NCBI GenBank assembly: GCA_026874595.1
Contig: CM049314.1
Span: 11,150,729-11,214,728 of the forward strand
From: Sipunculus nudus
Lineage: Eukaryota; Annelida; Sipuncula; Golfingiida; Sipunculidae
DNA length: 64,000 nucleotides
Direction: 5' to 3'
The translations under genes and the position numbers were made by a program. A model generated the notes under the pieces. The model saw nothing but the letters and a program-made list of their open reading frames with translations. It was not told the origin of the DNA and made no database searches. Shown here one piece after another: positions 13,882 to 23,534 of this stretch (its first letter is position 1; the number at the start of each line of letters is the position of its first letter).

Positions 13882-15530
13882 CCCTCACTGTCCGGCACTG
13901 GAATGCCCCTCAGCTGGGGTTGTTGCTGAATCACCATCTCCAGGAGAGGAGGAGACAGGAATGGCTGTGAAGTTGATGCTTTGGCTGTGACGCTTTCAGC
14001 AGCCGCCGTCTCAGGCTCTCTGGGCACCACATCCGGCTGCGCCACTGTTTGCTCAGCGCCAGCAGGAAAGGCCCCAGATGCTTCTTGTGACGCTGCATCC
14101 AGACCCTGAATTGCTTCCTTATTTGGACTAGTATTGGAATTGCCAACTAGCGCTGGCTGGTTCTGCTGGCTTGCATGTAGCACAGCATGACTTGAAAGAC
14201 TGTGGGGAGCTTGGCTAAACTCGTTCAGGGGTTGCGGAGGTTTGGGCTGTTGCGTTTGGTTCAAGTCTACATTTGGCTGGGCACTGGTCCTATACTCACC
14301 ACCATGGGGATTGAATTCTCCCCCCTGAGCCACCATTTCTTGGCCAACACCCGGCCGAAAATCCTGGCTTTGGGCTGGGTTTATATAGTCCTTATTCCGT
14401 TCTGCAGGCACTGTGTTTTGTTGCATTGAAACATTCCCCGTTTGTGACACTGTTCCCTGGCTGGGGACCTGACCTGGGGTGACCCCAGGTTGTACTGCCC
14501 CTTGCTGACCTGGTGCAGCATTACTAACCTGTCCCTGTGCTGGCATTGTCTGCTGTGCATTCATTGAGCTTTGAGATGGTACCGGATGGTGGCCGTTGAC
14601 GGTCGGTTGCTGAGTACTGGTCGCCGGAGGCAGGTTACCCTGAGCAGGTACAGGTATGTCACTGCCACCTTGAATGTGACTCGAATTACCTTCAGGGGGC
14701 GTCTGTACCTGGCCATTTTGCATAGGTTTATTACCCCCAGCTCGAACTGGCTTTGGCTCGACAATAGGATGTGGCATCTCCTGATTGGCACCGATAGCTG
14801 CACCAGGTCCAAATGGATTCTTAGAAGGATCATCAACACCTGGGACATAGTGAACTGAACTGGCAGCACTGGAATTACCAGAGCCAACATCGTCCGGCTT
14901 CGAAGGAACATCCGACTTTTCAATGGCGGTCTTTTCTGCAGGAGGATCCAAAAAGTCGTGGCATGTCCATCGTCCCCGTCGGAACGGTTCTTTACTCTCT
15001 ATTTTTACTACTTTAAAACGAGACTGTAGCTCCTGTACTTTATCCTTAGATGAACTACTTACAGGTAACACAACAGGTGCTGAGCCCCCTACCGGCTGAG
15101 CACCACCACCAACAATGGCCCCCTGTGGCTGGGGGGCAGGGTCAGGTCGGCTCTCCTCAGATGTAGCCACTTGGGGCACACTGTGCAAGGTATCCACAGA
15201 GGGTGGGTCTGGCTCTATATCCGTGCTTTTAGACACATCTAACATATCCGAACTGACATCCTCAGTGTGGGTTTCATCTAAATCATCCAGACTATCAGCA
15301 TCTTCAAACCCCTGGTCGCCAGGCAGTTTCTTAACACTGGTGATTTGAAAAGAGCTTTTCTTTTTGGGCAGCGACTCCTGGGAACCACGACTCTTAAGAA
15401 TACCCCGAGCTGTGTGTTCAATCAGCTCTGAAGGTCCTGTATCGACAGTTTCGTCGCTTGCTTTGTGGTTTTCTGCGGAGTTTATGCTGCTCTGCTGATA
15501 TTGTGCCTGCGACTGGGTCCGGCCAGCCAT
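13882..15530 (-). CDS. TSC22D: TSC22 domain family long isoform, first coding exon (bunched/TSC22D-like), partial
   Basis: This is one open exon of 549 codons plus two bases. The start is taken at the ATG at 15530; the frame is open a little further upstream but without another ATG. Two hallmarks of long TSC22D isoforms are visible. A KKKSSFQITSV box lies at about residues 56-66, followed by an acidic DDLDETHTEDVSSDMLDVS stretch (about 82-100). A second box, RFKVVKIE...RRGRWTCHDFLD, lies at about 171-195. Residues 200-549 are low-complexity and rich in Gln, Pro, Ser and Gly, as in vertebrate TSC22D1/2/4 and fly bunched A. The exon ends at a consensus donor (GTAAGT, 13881-13876); the in-frame stop lies just inside the intron, so it is not the true end. 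The TSC box and leucine zipper should be on later exons. I did not find them between 1 and 13875, so they may be beyond the window. Family members act in growth control, TGF-beta/BMP signalling, and osmotic and metabolic stress. Which vertebrate paralogue it matches best is not decided. Confidence 0.9.
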
Positions 15531-15587
15531 CTTGCCAAACGAGGCCAGAGCAGTCGCCACTTTCACGGTTAAATTAGACAAAAACTG

Positions 15588-15653
15588 TTACCTGAAACAG
15601 TTAAATGACAACATCTTACTTGCCACTTCCTCCATTGCGTAGGTCCCGGCCAT
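15588..15653 (-). CDS. Upstream ORF in the TSC22D 5' leader (21 codons)
   Basis: An ATG at 15653 opens a 21-codon frame (starting MAGTYAMEEVASKM) that stops at TAA, 15590-15588. The stop is 57 nt before the main ATG at 15530, and no intron is needed between them. If transcription begins upstream of 15653, this short frame would be met first by scanning ribosomes. Whether the leader includes it is unknown, because the transcription start is not visible. A GTAAGA and a TTTCAG lie inside it, but they would define an intron of only about 28 nt. Confidence 0.35.
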   Translation of the reverse strand: MAGTYAMEEVASKMLSFNCFR

Positions 15654-15786
15654 TTAATATAGTCTCCCGGGTGCGTCTGAAAGCACAAGACACAAAACAA
15701 GCAGAGTAATATTCCAAGTGTTTCCGACACCTCCTTCCACTAGCCACTAGCGGCCATACATGCGCACAGCCTTGTGGGACGGAACA

Positions 15787-15794
15787 TGACGTCA
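15787..15794. promoter_or_regulatory. CRE palindrome TGACGTCA upstream of TSC22D
   Basis: A perfect 8-bp CREB/ATF palindrome lies about 250 bp upstream of the TSC22D start codon, in a stretch richer in G+C and CpG than the surroundings (about 15650-15830). This is consistent with a promoter. Two more copies lie further upstream, at 16957-16964 and 16995-17002. Confidence 0.45.
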
Positions 15795-16659
15795 GTCAAG
15801 GCCTGACATCTGGTGACGAGAGCAAACACTAACAAATATCTGGAGCGAGTATGCACAACGTGCACTACCTGTGTGTCAGGCTTACTAACATTGGATGAAA
15901 AAATCGGGATTTGGGATACCCATGGAAAATTCCAAGGCTCATCACTATTACATGAAAGATGAGCCATAACAGAAACGATCACGTGGTTGCATTTTGCTGC
16001 TTGTTCATGATTTAGCGGTGAAATTAGCACTTAGATGTGGACCAGTCTGTATTGAGGGAAAAATGGTGGCATAACTTCGAACGTTTGTCACCAGATGGCG
16101 TTCTCACTCAAGCTGCTGTCATTGATTCACAAATAATTAGAAAGCAATCATTGAGAGCAAACCTCCGCCAACGCCTTGATCCGTATATCCTGATCCGCCC
16201 AAACAATTTTACCGCTACGCCCGAAAATATAAAAAATTATTCTTGTACACATGACTCATTCCAACAAAATTTTTATTGTAATTTATTTCGAATCTTTGAA
16301 GATTTTGAAATTAAGAGAATTGGGGACCTGAGTAGGGCCAACAAGTAATTCCTGTTGAAAAAAATAGGGGGAAATCAACCCAGTTTTATGATCGTTCCAA
16401 TTCATATTTTTTTGATTAGCTTTATATTTTCAGTTAATAAATTATGCAAACCTTTGATAAAAGGAAATTTTATTAGCAGCTGTGTGTGTGTGTGTACTGA
16501 TGCACAAAATCCACCACATGAGATCAAGGAGTATTTCAGGTGTTCACCGTGCTCGATGGGCTGCATAGATAATCAGTAAAGTGAATCCGTTCAAGACAAA
16601 ACAACTGATGAGCAATGCTTAAGATACTGATATGCGGCAGGTAGGCCCTAGAACATTAA

Positions 16660-16883
16660 CAGTGGCGGATCCAGGCGGGGGGGGGGGGGGGGGTCAAGGG
16701 GGTCCTGACCTCCCCCTTTTGGTGCCGAAACAACTTTTTTTTAGAACAACTTTAATTAAGGGTTTCAAATCAAATTTTGCGACCCTGACCCCCTAATTCC
16801 CGGACCAGAGGTCTTTTTGTAGGGTTTCTTTCAGTCTTCCTTGGCGTGACCCTCCCCTTTTCAAAATCCTGGAGTCGCCCCTG
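16660..16883. mobile_element. Small MITE with CAGTGGCGGATCCAGG ends
   Basis: Imperfect terminal inverted repeats (CAGTGGCGGATCCAGG on the left; the right end reversed reads CAGGGGCGACTCCAGG) are flanked by ATTAA on both sides. A run of about 17 G lies inside. It has no coding capacity. Confidence 0.55.
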
Positions 16884-16956
16884 ATTAATTCATGACTTAA
16901 GCTCAGTTCATTAGAGGGGAGGGATTTCATTTCATTCTTTTATACTTCCCTCGTCA

Positions 16957-17002
16957 TGACGTCATTGGTATAGGGCCATTACATTTTTTCATTATGACGT
17001 CA
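16957..17002. promoter_or_regulatory. Pair of CRE palindromes (TGACGTCA x2)
   Basis: Two perfect TGACGTCA sites are spaced 38 bp start to start (16957 and 16995), about 1.4 kb upstream of the TSC22D start codon. The site may belong to a repeat rather than to a functional enhancer. The sequence shows only the motif. Confidence 0.35.
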
Positions 17003-17357
17003 CTTATTTGAAAAAATATTGTATCACATCAAGGTTTCAAAACCGAATGTCCTGCAATGCTTGTTTCTCAAGTTACAGCCATCAACAGTCATTTTTCAGA
17101 AATTATGTTTGAATTCGTTTGAGAATTTCACACGTTTAAGCTCGGGAAATTGAAAGATCTATGTTAAAAAGGAGTTTTTAATATTTCAAACGATTTTATT
17201 TTAAAGGGACATAATCAGGAGCATTATTATGCCTACTCTTCTACACCATCGGTTCAGTTTTGCTTTATACAAAAGTTAACCAGCAAAAACATCCCAGCAC
17301 ACAGTCTCAGTACCTCGCATATGGCGGTTTAGAACCTTGTCATGGCTTTGCGTGTTG

Positions 17358-17576
17358 GTAAACAGAGTCAACGTGTGTTTGTTTACCAAAACAACCCCAT
17401 CTGATTATGAGCAGCAAGATGCGTTATTTCAGCAAGCAGGAACATGTTTTACCATTTGGCCAAGTCAGACAGGGCAATCTCCTGATTGATACGTGTTGTA
17501 GCCCGGCGATGCACGCGCAGTGTTTATGTTTACACCTGTGAGCACGCCCGGTCCAATGTTTTTAACATTTGTTTAC
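17358..17576. promoter_or_regulatory. Cluster of four forkhead-type TGTTTAC motifs
   Basis: Perfect GTAAACA/TGTTTAC cores occur at 17358-17364, 17380-17386, 17527-17533 and 17570-17576, four in about 220 bp. FOX factors, including FOXO, bind this core. The cluster lies about 2 kb upstream of the TSC22D start codon in an otherwise gene-free stretch. No assay or conservation is available, so the regulatory role is an inference. Confidence 0.3.
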
Positions 17577-20133
17577 AGGAGTAAGCAAACGCTCTCAGAG
17601 CAATAGTTTGGCAGGTACCAATTAATTTAAATGCAAAGAAGCTATTTTTTGTTAGTTCAACATGCTTTATAGGTGATTGGGCCCCTTTAGGTGCAAGGTG
17701 GAGCGCAAGAGAGAGGGGTAGGATTATAGGGACCTCAAGTGCTGCGAGTCTCCGTCACATGAAAAACTGGGAACATGGGAAAGTAAATGGGTATTTTTTT
17801 TTATTTCAAAACAATACAGATACACAAACACGTAATGATGAAAAGTTAAAAAATGACACTGCACACGGACAAGGTACATAATAGTATATTCCTACAACAA
17901 AAGTTCAATATATGATATTTTCATCATGCAGAGTTTAAAAAAACTAGAGTAACAAATATAATCAATCTTCTTCACTCAGAAAACTGATTAATCGGTTCCA
18001 TAACAAAATATGTTGAACAAGTTTCCCTATATGAATTGCTACTTGTCTCTCAATAGTATAATGTAATTTTACATGTTCAACAGTCTCATTTATAGACAAC
18101 GAGTATTCTTTACATCTTGCCACATAAATATAACATTTCATCAACAGGATAATTTTGTCTAACAATTTATCAGAACTTACATTGAACAGTATCTCTAGCA
18201 TATATCATGGGCAGGTATAAGGTGCATGTCTAACCATATAAATATTTCCGACCATAACTTTTTAACTTTTGAACATTCTCAGAAAAAATGTATCAGTGTT
18301 TCTTTGTTTTGCTTACAGAAGGTACAAATGTCATATTCTTTTAAACCCATCTTTTTCTAGCCGTGACAACCCGTCTCAGTAGGCAATCGGATAACTGGGC
18401 TGGTAAGCCTATTCGAGTCGTGATACAAGTTATATCTAGGAATGTATCGCAGTGGTCTTGCATCAGGTTGCATTCATATCGTGGTAAACGGCCCAAAATC
18501 TCAATATTATGCTAAAAATAATGAATTTACACAATATTATACATGTGAGCTCACAACCCAAACTGAAACACCGTCCCCTTAGACACGGGTCAATTCCTGT
18601 ATCGCCTGCAAACTGCCTGCGTCCTGTAACCCGTGCGAGCCATGCTTGTGTTCATGCGGTCATTAATTCAACAAACACGCCAAAGGGTTTACCAATGTGG
18701 TGGGTTAAAACGGAATTTTTCTCGCTCATGTTTGGTATTATAAGAAAGTACACAAAAAATTCTAACGATTGGTCTGGTTTTTGTTGATTGACAATGTACC
18801 TGTAGGCCATGAAGCGTTGCCAGAAATGACGAAAATATTTGCATCTTCATTAATGCGTTCCTCAGACATAGGCACTCTGGCGCTAGTAATCTGGTCGTAA
18901 TGCCAGAGGGTCGATATGACGCAAATCTTTACCAAATACTGGTTTAACGTTAAGATTCTGTGTGATATTTTAAACTGAAAGTACCTTGAATTTGCAGATG
19001 TAGTGATTAAATAAAGATTTTTAAATGCGTCTAATACACTTTTTTTTATCACATTCTGGTACATTTTGTTGTCATTTTAAAAGAGTATTTTCTGGGTGTA
19101 CAAAATTCTGTTTAACAAGTTCAGCATATATACAGTTTATTGGTTTCACCACTTAAAATAGTTAATCAATCTTATACCTATGCACTATGGCTTTATTATA
19201 CCTATGTACTATGGCTTTATTACTGTTTCCATAAATTTCTCTTTTCCATCTTATTGGAATTGCATGTTATATGCTGTTGTATGTCATTGTTTCAATATTA
19301 TGCCCATAGTTCTGTCTCATTTTGTGCAGAGTATAAAATATATAAGCATTTTTCACTTTTTTTCAGTTAAAAGGTGACCATATTTTATACAAGCATCATA
19401 CCGTTTTCTATATCAAATACAATTTTACCGTTTATTTTAAGATTAGAGTTGAACCACAAGGATTGGTTCAAAAAATTCTTTTACTCTTTCAGGATAATTA
19501 AAATTATATTTACACCATTCCTAAATAATTTCTGTAAAAAAAATTGACCCCTTTCAGCAGTGATATTTGGTTTACATTTGCCATTTTGAAGTTACATGTG
19601 AATAGTAAATAGTCAAATTATTCAAGCAACAATTAACCAGTTGTCTGCATCCTTGGTCCAAACTGGAAGCCAGACATCTATTTATCCATGCAATTTTTGC
19701 AGCTTGTAGTTTAGACCAGATATCTATCATTTCTAGACCACCTTCATCCTTGGTTGCTATTCAAATATTTCGTTTGATTTTATCATTTTACTGTTCCATA
19801 TAAAACTGAAGAGGGTAACTTCTATTTCTTTAAGGAATGAAGCAGGTGGATTTGGTAGAAATGAGAACTGATATTGTAGCTGTGAGATTAATTCTGATTT
19901 AATCACTGTTATTTTTCCCAGAGGTGTTAACTGTTAAACCCTTAATTTTTCTATTGCAGGTCTGAAATCCAGGTCACATAGATTTTCTAATTTATTGTTG
20001 AATTGAACACCAAGAGTTGTAACTGGTCCTGTAGTCCATTGCAGACCCAGTTTTATTATCTGGTCTTTACAATATGTATGTTTCCCATTCGCATTACTAC
20101 TGTTTTTTTTCAATATTAATTTTTAATCCAATT

Positions 20134-20822
20134 TAGTGGTGGGAGTCGGTTCCTTGTTCATAATCGATCATCGGTTTGAGCAAACCGATCGATGATCGAT
20201 TATTAATCGATTTAGACAAATATAAAAAAAAATATGCAGTTATCTGTGAATCTCTTAAACCAGCCCGCATGTCTTAATAACTCTTCCTTAAGAAAAGAAG
20301 TTTTTGCCTTTTTATATTTTCCTATTATTACTTAGATATTCTATTCGCGGTTTCATTTTAATTAATTATAATAATCAAGGTGCCTAAACAGCGGCACCTA
20401 GCATCAGTTGAAGAGATTATTTTTAAGAGAATCTCACAAAATTGGCATAGACCTGGAGAATTTATGGAGCATTTTCACGCCATACCACTCATATTTTGCA
20501 ATGTACTTGTCTCGTTAGAAAACTCTCCGCTTATTCTGCAGCTTCCTGTCAGTTCACAGGGGTTCAATAAGTCTTCCGTTCTCGCTTCTACCGTGTCATA
20601 CTCAGTTACATACGGGAGTATTTTGGAACACAGACTCATATATAAAGCGCGGAATGTTTAAAAAAATGGAAGAATATTTTTTTTACCTATAACATAAAGG
20701 CATTCTGGTAAAAAACAATCATGAGTATGATGTAATCGATAGCTGCCTTAGATAATCGAGCGCTTGAAAGTGGCAGCAAAGCGACTGACTTTCGATAAAA
20801 CTCGATGATCGGCCCACCACTA
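20134..20822. mobile_element. Non-autonomous hAT-type element with 8-bp target duplication
   Basis: Terminal inverted repeats TAGTGGTGGG / CCCACCACTA flank 689 bp, with target duplication ATCCAATT on both sides (20126-20133 and 20823-20830). Eight-base duplications are typical of hAT. Subterminal ATCGAT/ATCATCGG repeats lie at both ends. No transposase is seen; the open frame inside (20380-20661) is not recognised. It sits inside the antisense LINE, so it is younger than that insertion. Confidence 0.75.
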
Positions 20823-20903
20823 ATCCAATTGATTTCTGAAATTTTTAAAAACCTTCAATCACTTCATTCATTACCATGTGGCCTCCCCTTAAGAACAAAG
20901 TTG

Positions 20904-21753
20904 AGTCATCTGCGTATTGGAACAGGCTTATGAAAAAAAACATTTCAAACGTTGTCTATATGACAGAAACTGCAAGTATAAAATGGCAAGTTTTATCGTT
21001 TCACTGATCGAGTTCGGCTCTCGATTGGCATGGCTTGGTCTCCGCTGCTGGGATCGGTGGAGGGAATGCATGCTGCTTCAGCCTTTGTGCCTGTGGCTGC
21101 TGTGTCTTTCCTCAGTCACCGTTGCGGGTAAAATGATGGCGGTGATCCGCGGCTCCCTGCTTGGCTTGGTGGCATCATGTCTGTTGGCTCTCAAAATTTT
21201 GACAACAGCAACCTGTAGCTGCTCGACAAAGCGAATCACATCTTCAGTCAGTCAGCGTATTGGGAGATCACATGTTTTTTCATTATATATTTCAATACTT
21301 TAATATTGATATTATCTATGACCCTGTTAGTCATCTGCGTATTGGAACAGGCTTATGAAAAAAAACATTTCAAACGTTGTCTATATGACAGAAACTGCAA
21401 GTATAAAATGGCAAGTTTTATCGTTTCACTGATCGAGTTCGGCTCTCGATTGGCATGGCTTGGTCTCCGCTGCTGGGATCGGTGGAGGGAATGCATGCTG
21501 CTTCAGCCTTTGTGCCTGTGGCTGCTGTGTCTTTCCTCAGTCACCGTTGCGGGTAAAATGATGGCGGTGATCCGCGGCTCCCTGCTTGGCTTGGTGGCAT
21601 CATGTCTGTTGGCTCTCAAAATTTTGACAACAGCAACCTGTAGCTGCTCGACAAAGCGAATCACATCTTCAGTCAGTCAGCGTATTGGGAGATCACATGT
21701 TTTTTCATTATATATTTCAATACTTTAATATTGATATTATCTATGACCCTGTT
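20904..21753. repeat. Perfect 425-bp tandem duplication
   Basis: Units 20904-21328 and 21329-21753 appear identical, which implies a very recent duplication or an assembly duplication. Each unit holds a 334-bp foreign insert (first copy 20921-21254) flanked by GCGTATTGG (20912-20920 and 21255-21263), a 9-bp direct repeat. The insert interrupts the YADD region of the LINE. Open frames of 128 and 140 codons across the units are not recognised as proteins. Confidence 0.85.
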
Positions 21754-21999
21754 AGCTAAAAGTTCTGCAGAAATGATATATAGATATGCTCATAATGGAC
21801 AGCCTTGTCGCACTCCTCTACCTATTAAATAAAGATATACATCCATTTTTAATGACACATGATGTCGGCTTGATATATGGGACATGGATATACCTGGATA
21901 AATTCGTGACCATGTCATCATATCACTCGAGGTCGCCGAAGTGATACATACCTGTTTTCCGTTTGATTTTCCACATAGTATCTCAACAGTTCTGGATGT

Positions 22000-23511
22000 A
22001 TTTACATGGAATTATAGACAAGGAGTACCATGCAGAAAGGGGTGTTTAAACTGTGGGGCCGATTATTACTTTAAAATATGAATATGTGGAAAAAAGAAAC
22101 AAAACATGCATTGGATAAAAGGACGAATATGTCTGGACCCAGAACAGCCAATTTCAGTAAAGGTAAATCTGTACAATATGAGAATGATATATTATTTTCT
22201 ATGACCTCTGGATGTCAGTTTCTTTTACTCACGGGGATATATTTAAGTGCTACAGGTCAATCCAAAAACCTGCTCCGAAGTCTGTTGCCGAAATCATTGG
22301 CTACTGCATCCCACCCCTTAAGCTGTTCCCGCATGTCTGCCACTTTTATTATCCATAATTAATTACTGAGTTGGGTAATATTTTTGTTTCATTCTGGGGA
22401 GTTCTATAAGAATAAGCTTAATCTTCTAGTATCTGGGTATTATTCAGTTTCATTGGCACATCTGTAAACTTATGATATTAGTAGTATATAAGGTTTGGAA
22501 TATTTTGTTACTATTAAATTTGTTGTATATTGCAAACATTAAATTTTATATAACACTAGCCTGTCATCATATAATCTGTCAGAGAAAGTTTGTCTGTGTC
22601 CATATATAATTTCCTACCACCTTAAACCGGACTATTATGTACCTGAGAGTGTTCTGTTAAAGCAAGTAATGTTTAACGTGAGATACACTTTGTTATAGCA
22701 ATGGTTTCAGACATGAAATCTGATAAAACTCCTCAGTCATTTGCCGCCCAAAAATCTGGAGTGATAAGATTTGTATCATTTGCTTCGTTACATACCCCTT
22801 CTCTCATCGTAACTTTTGGAACATTAATCCCTTTGTGTTCTCTCATGTCTGAAAGCCAAAAAATAACCCTTCGCAGAGGTACTATTGCCAATAGAAAAAT
22901 AAATAATGTGAGTTTTACCTTTGATAAACTACAAACACTGGTCTGACGACAGTATAAAAAAACTAATTGTTCATATATGATTACTTCAAACTAATTTTCT
23001 CTTTGTTCATTACCTTGAGGTCAAGTGGATACATGTTTGAAACTGCTTATTTCGTGTGGTTTACCTGACAGAATCTGCATGATTTTCTTGAGACGCTTCG
23101 GTACACCCTGAACATTCAGTTTGGATGGGAAAAAAGTTGAAAATATGTGAATAGCAAAATATCAATATAAATGGCGTATCTTAAAAAAAAATCAGCAATG
23201 ACACCTAACATTTGATGTATCTTTCAAACGTATTTGAACATAAGAGCGAATTGACACACTGCGTTATCATTAAATAGTTAAACACATATTATAATTTAAA
23301 AAAGTGATTCAATAGAGTATGCGTAGCTGTAATCACACTTACATTTACCGGCGTAGTGGGTTGATACTTTCCAATCGCAGGAGGCATTAAGGAGGTATTA
23401 GTTCTGCGCGTTCCTGGACGAGAACAATGTCATTATTTGTGTTTATACAATATGTTGTATGACTACAGTAATGAATAATAATGATGATCACGCTTATATG
23501 TAAATGTGGGC
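22000..23511. other. No feature recognised between LINE and kinase-like gene
   Basis: AT-rich with short frames only (94 codons at 22078-22362 and 81 codons at 22701-22946, neither recognised). It probably contains the kinase-like 3' flank. Confidence 0.5.
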
Positions 23512-23517
23512 TTTATT
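23512..23517 (-). terminator. Polyadenylation signal AATAAA of the kinase-like gene
   Basis: AATAAA on the minus strand begins 18 nt after the TGA at 23537-23535. This would give a very short 3' untranslated region. It supports 23813-23535 being the terminal exon, although a GTATAT at about 23645 could instead be a donor leading to an unseen exon. Confidence 0.35.
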
Positions 23518-23534
23518 ATAATTAACTTTATATT

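Larger units (their letters stand above)
17800..21990 (-). mobile_element. Decayed non-LTR retrotransposon (LINE), antisense, interrupted
   Basis: Translation of the minus strand gives reverse-transcriptase signatures in order: RGVRQGCPL (about 21822-21796) followed by AELLANRVIDNINIK; QYADDSTLFLRG with the YADD catalytic box (20920-20888); LGVQFNNKLENL; LTPLGKITVIKSELISQLQY and LPNPPASFLKE; then a C-terminal CTFCKQNKETLIHFF zinc knuckle (about 18337-18293) and a last helical stretch ending SFLSEED. Frameshifts and stops show it is dead. A T-run at about 17795-17805 is its poly(A)-like tail. It is split by an hAT-type element and by a tandem duplication. It looks like an L1/Tx1-type LINE; the clade is not proven. 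Confidence 0.8.

Noticed and set aside
15598-15625. Intron in the TSC22D leader (GTAAGA...TTTCAG)
   Set aside because: It would be about 28 nt, shorter than animal spliceosomal introns, so I treat the segment as continuous with an upstream ORF.
16037-16348. 103-codon plus-strand frame upstream of TSC22D
   Set aside because: No recognised domain or splice support; composition is like the surrounding non-coding DNA.
20917-21728. Two long plus-strand frames encoding near-identical 128- and 140-residue hydrophobic proteins
   Set aside because: They are the same 425-bp tandem unit read twice, crossing LINE sequence and a foreign insert. No signal for a real gene (no splice or family match).
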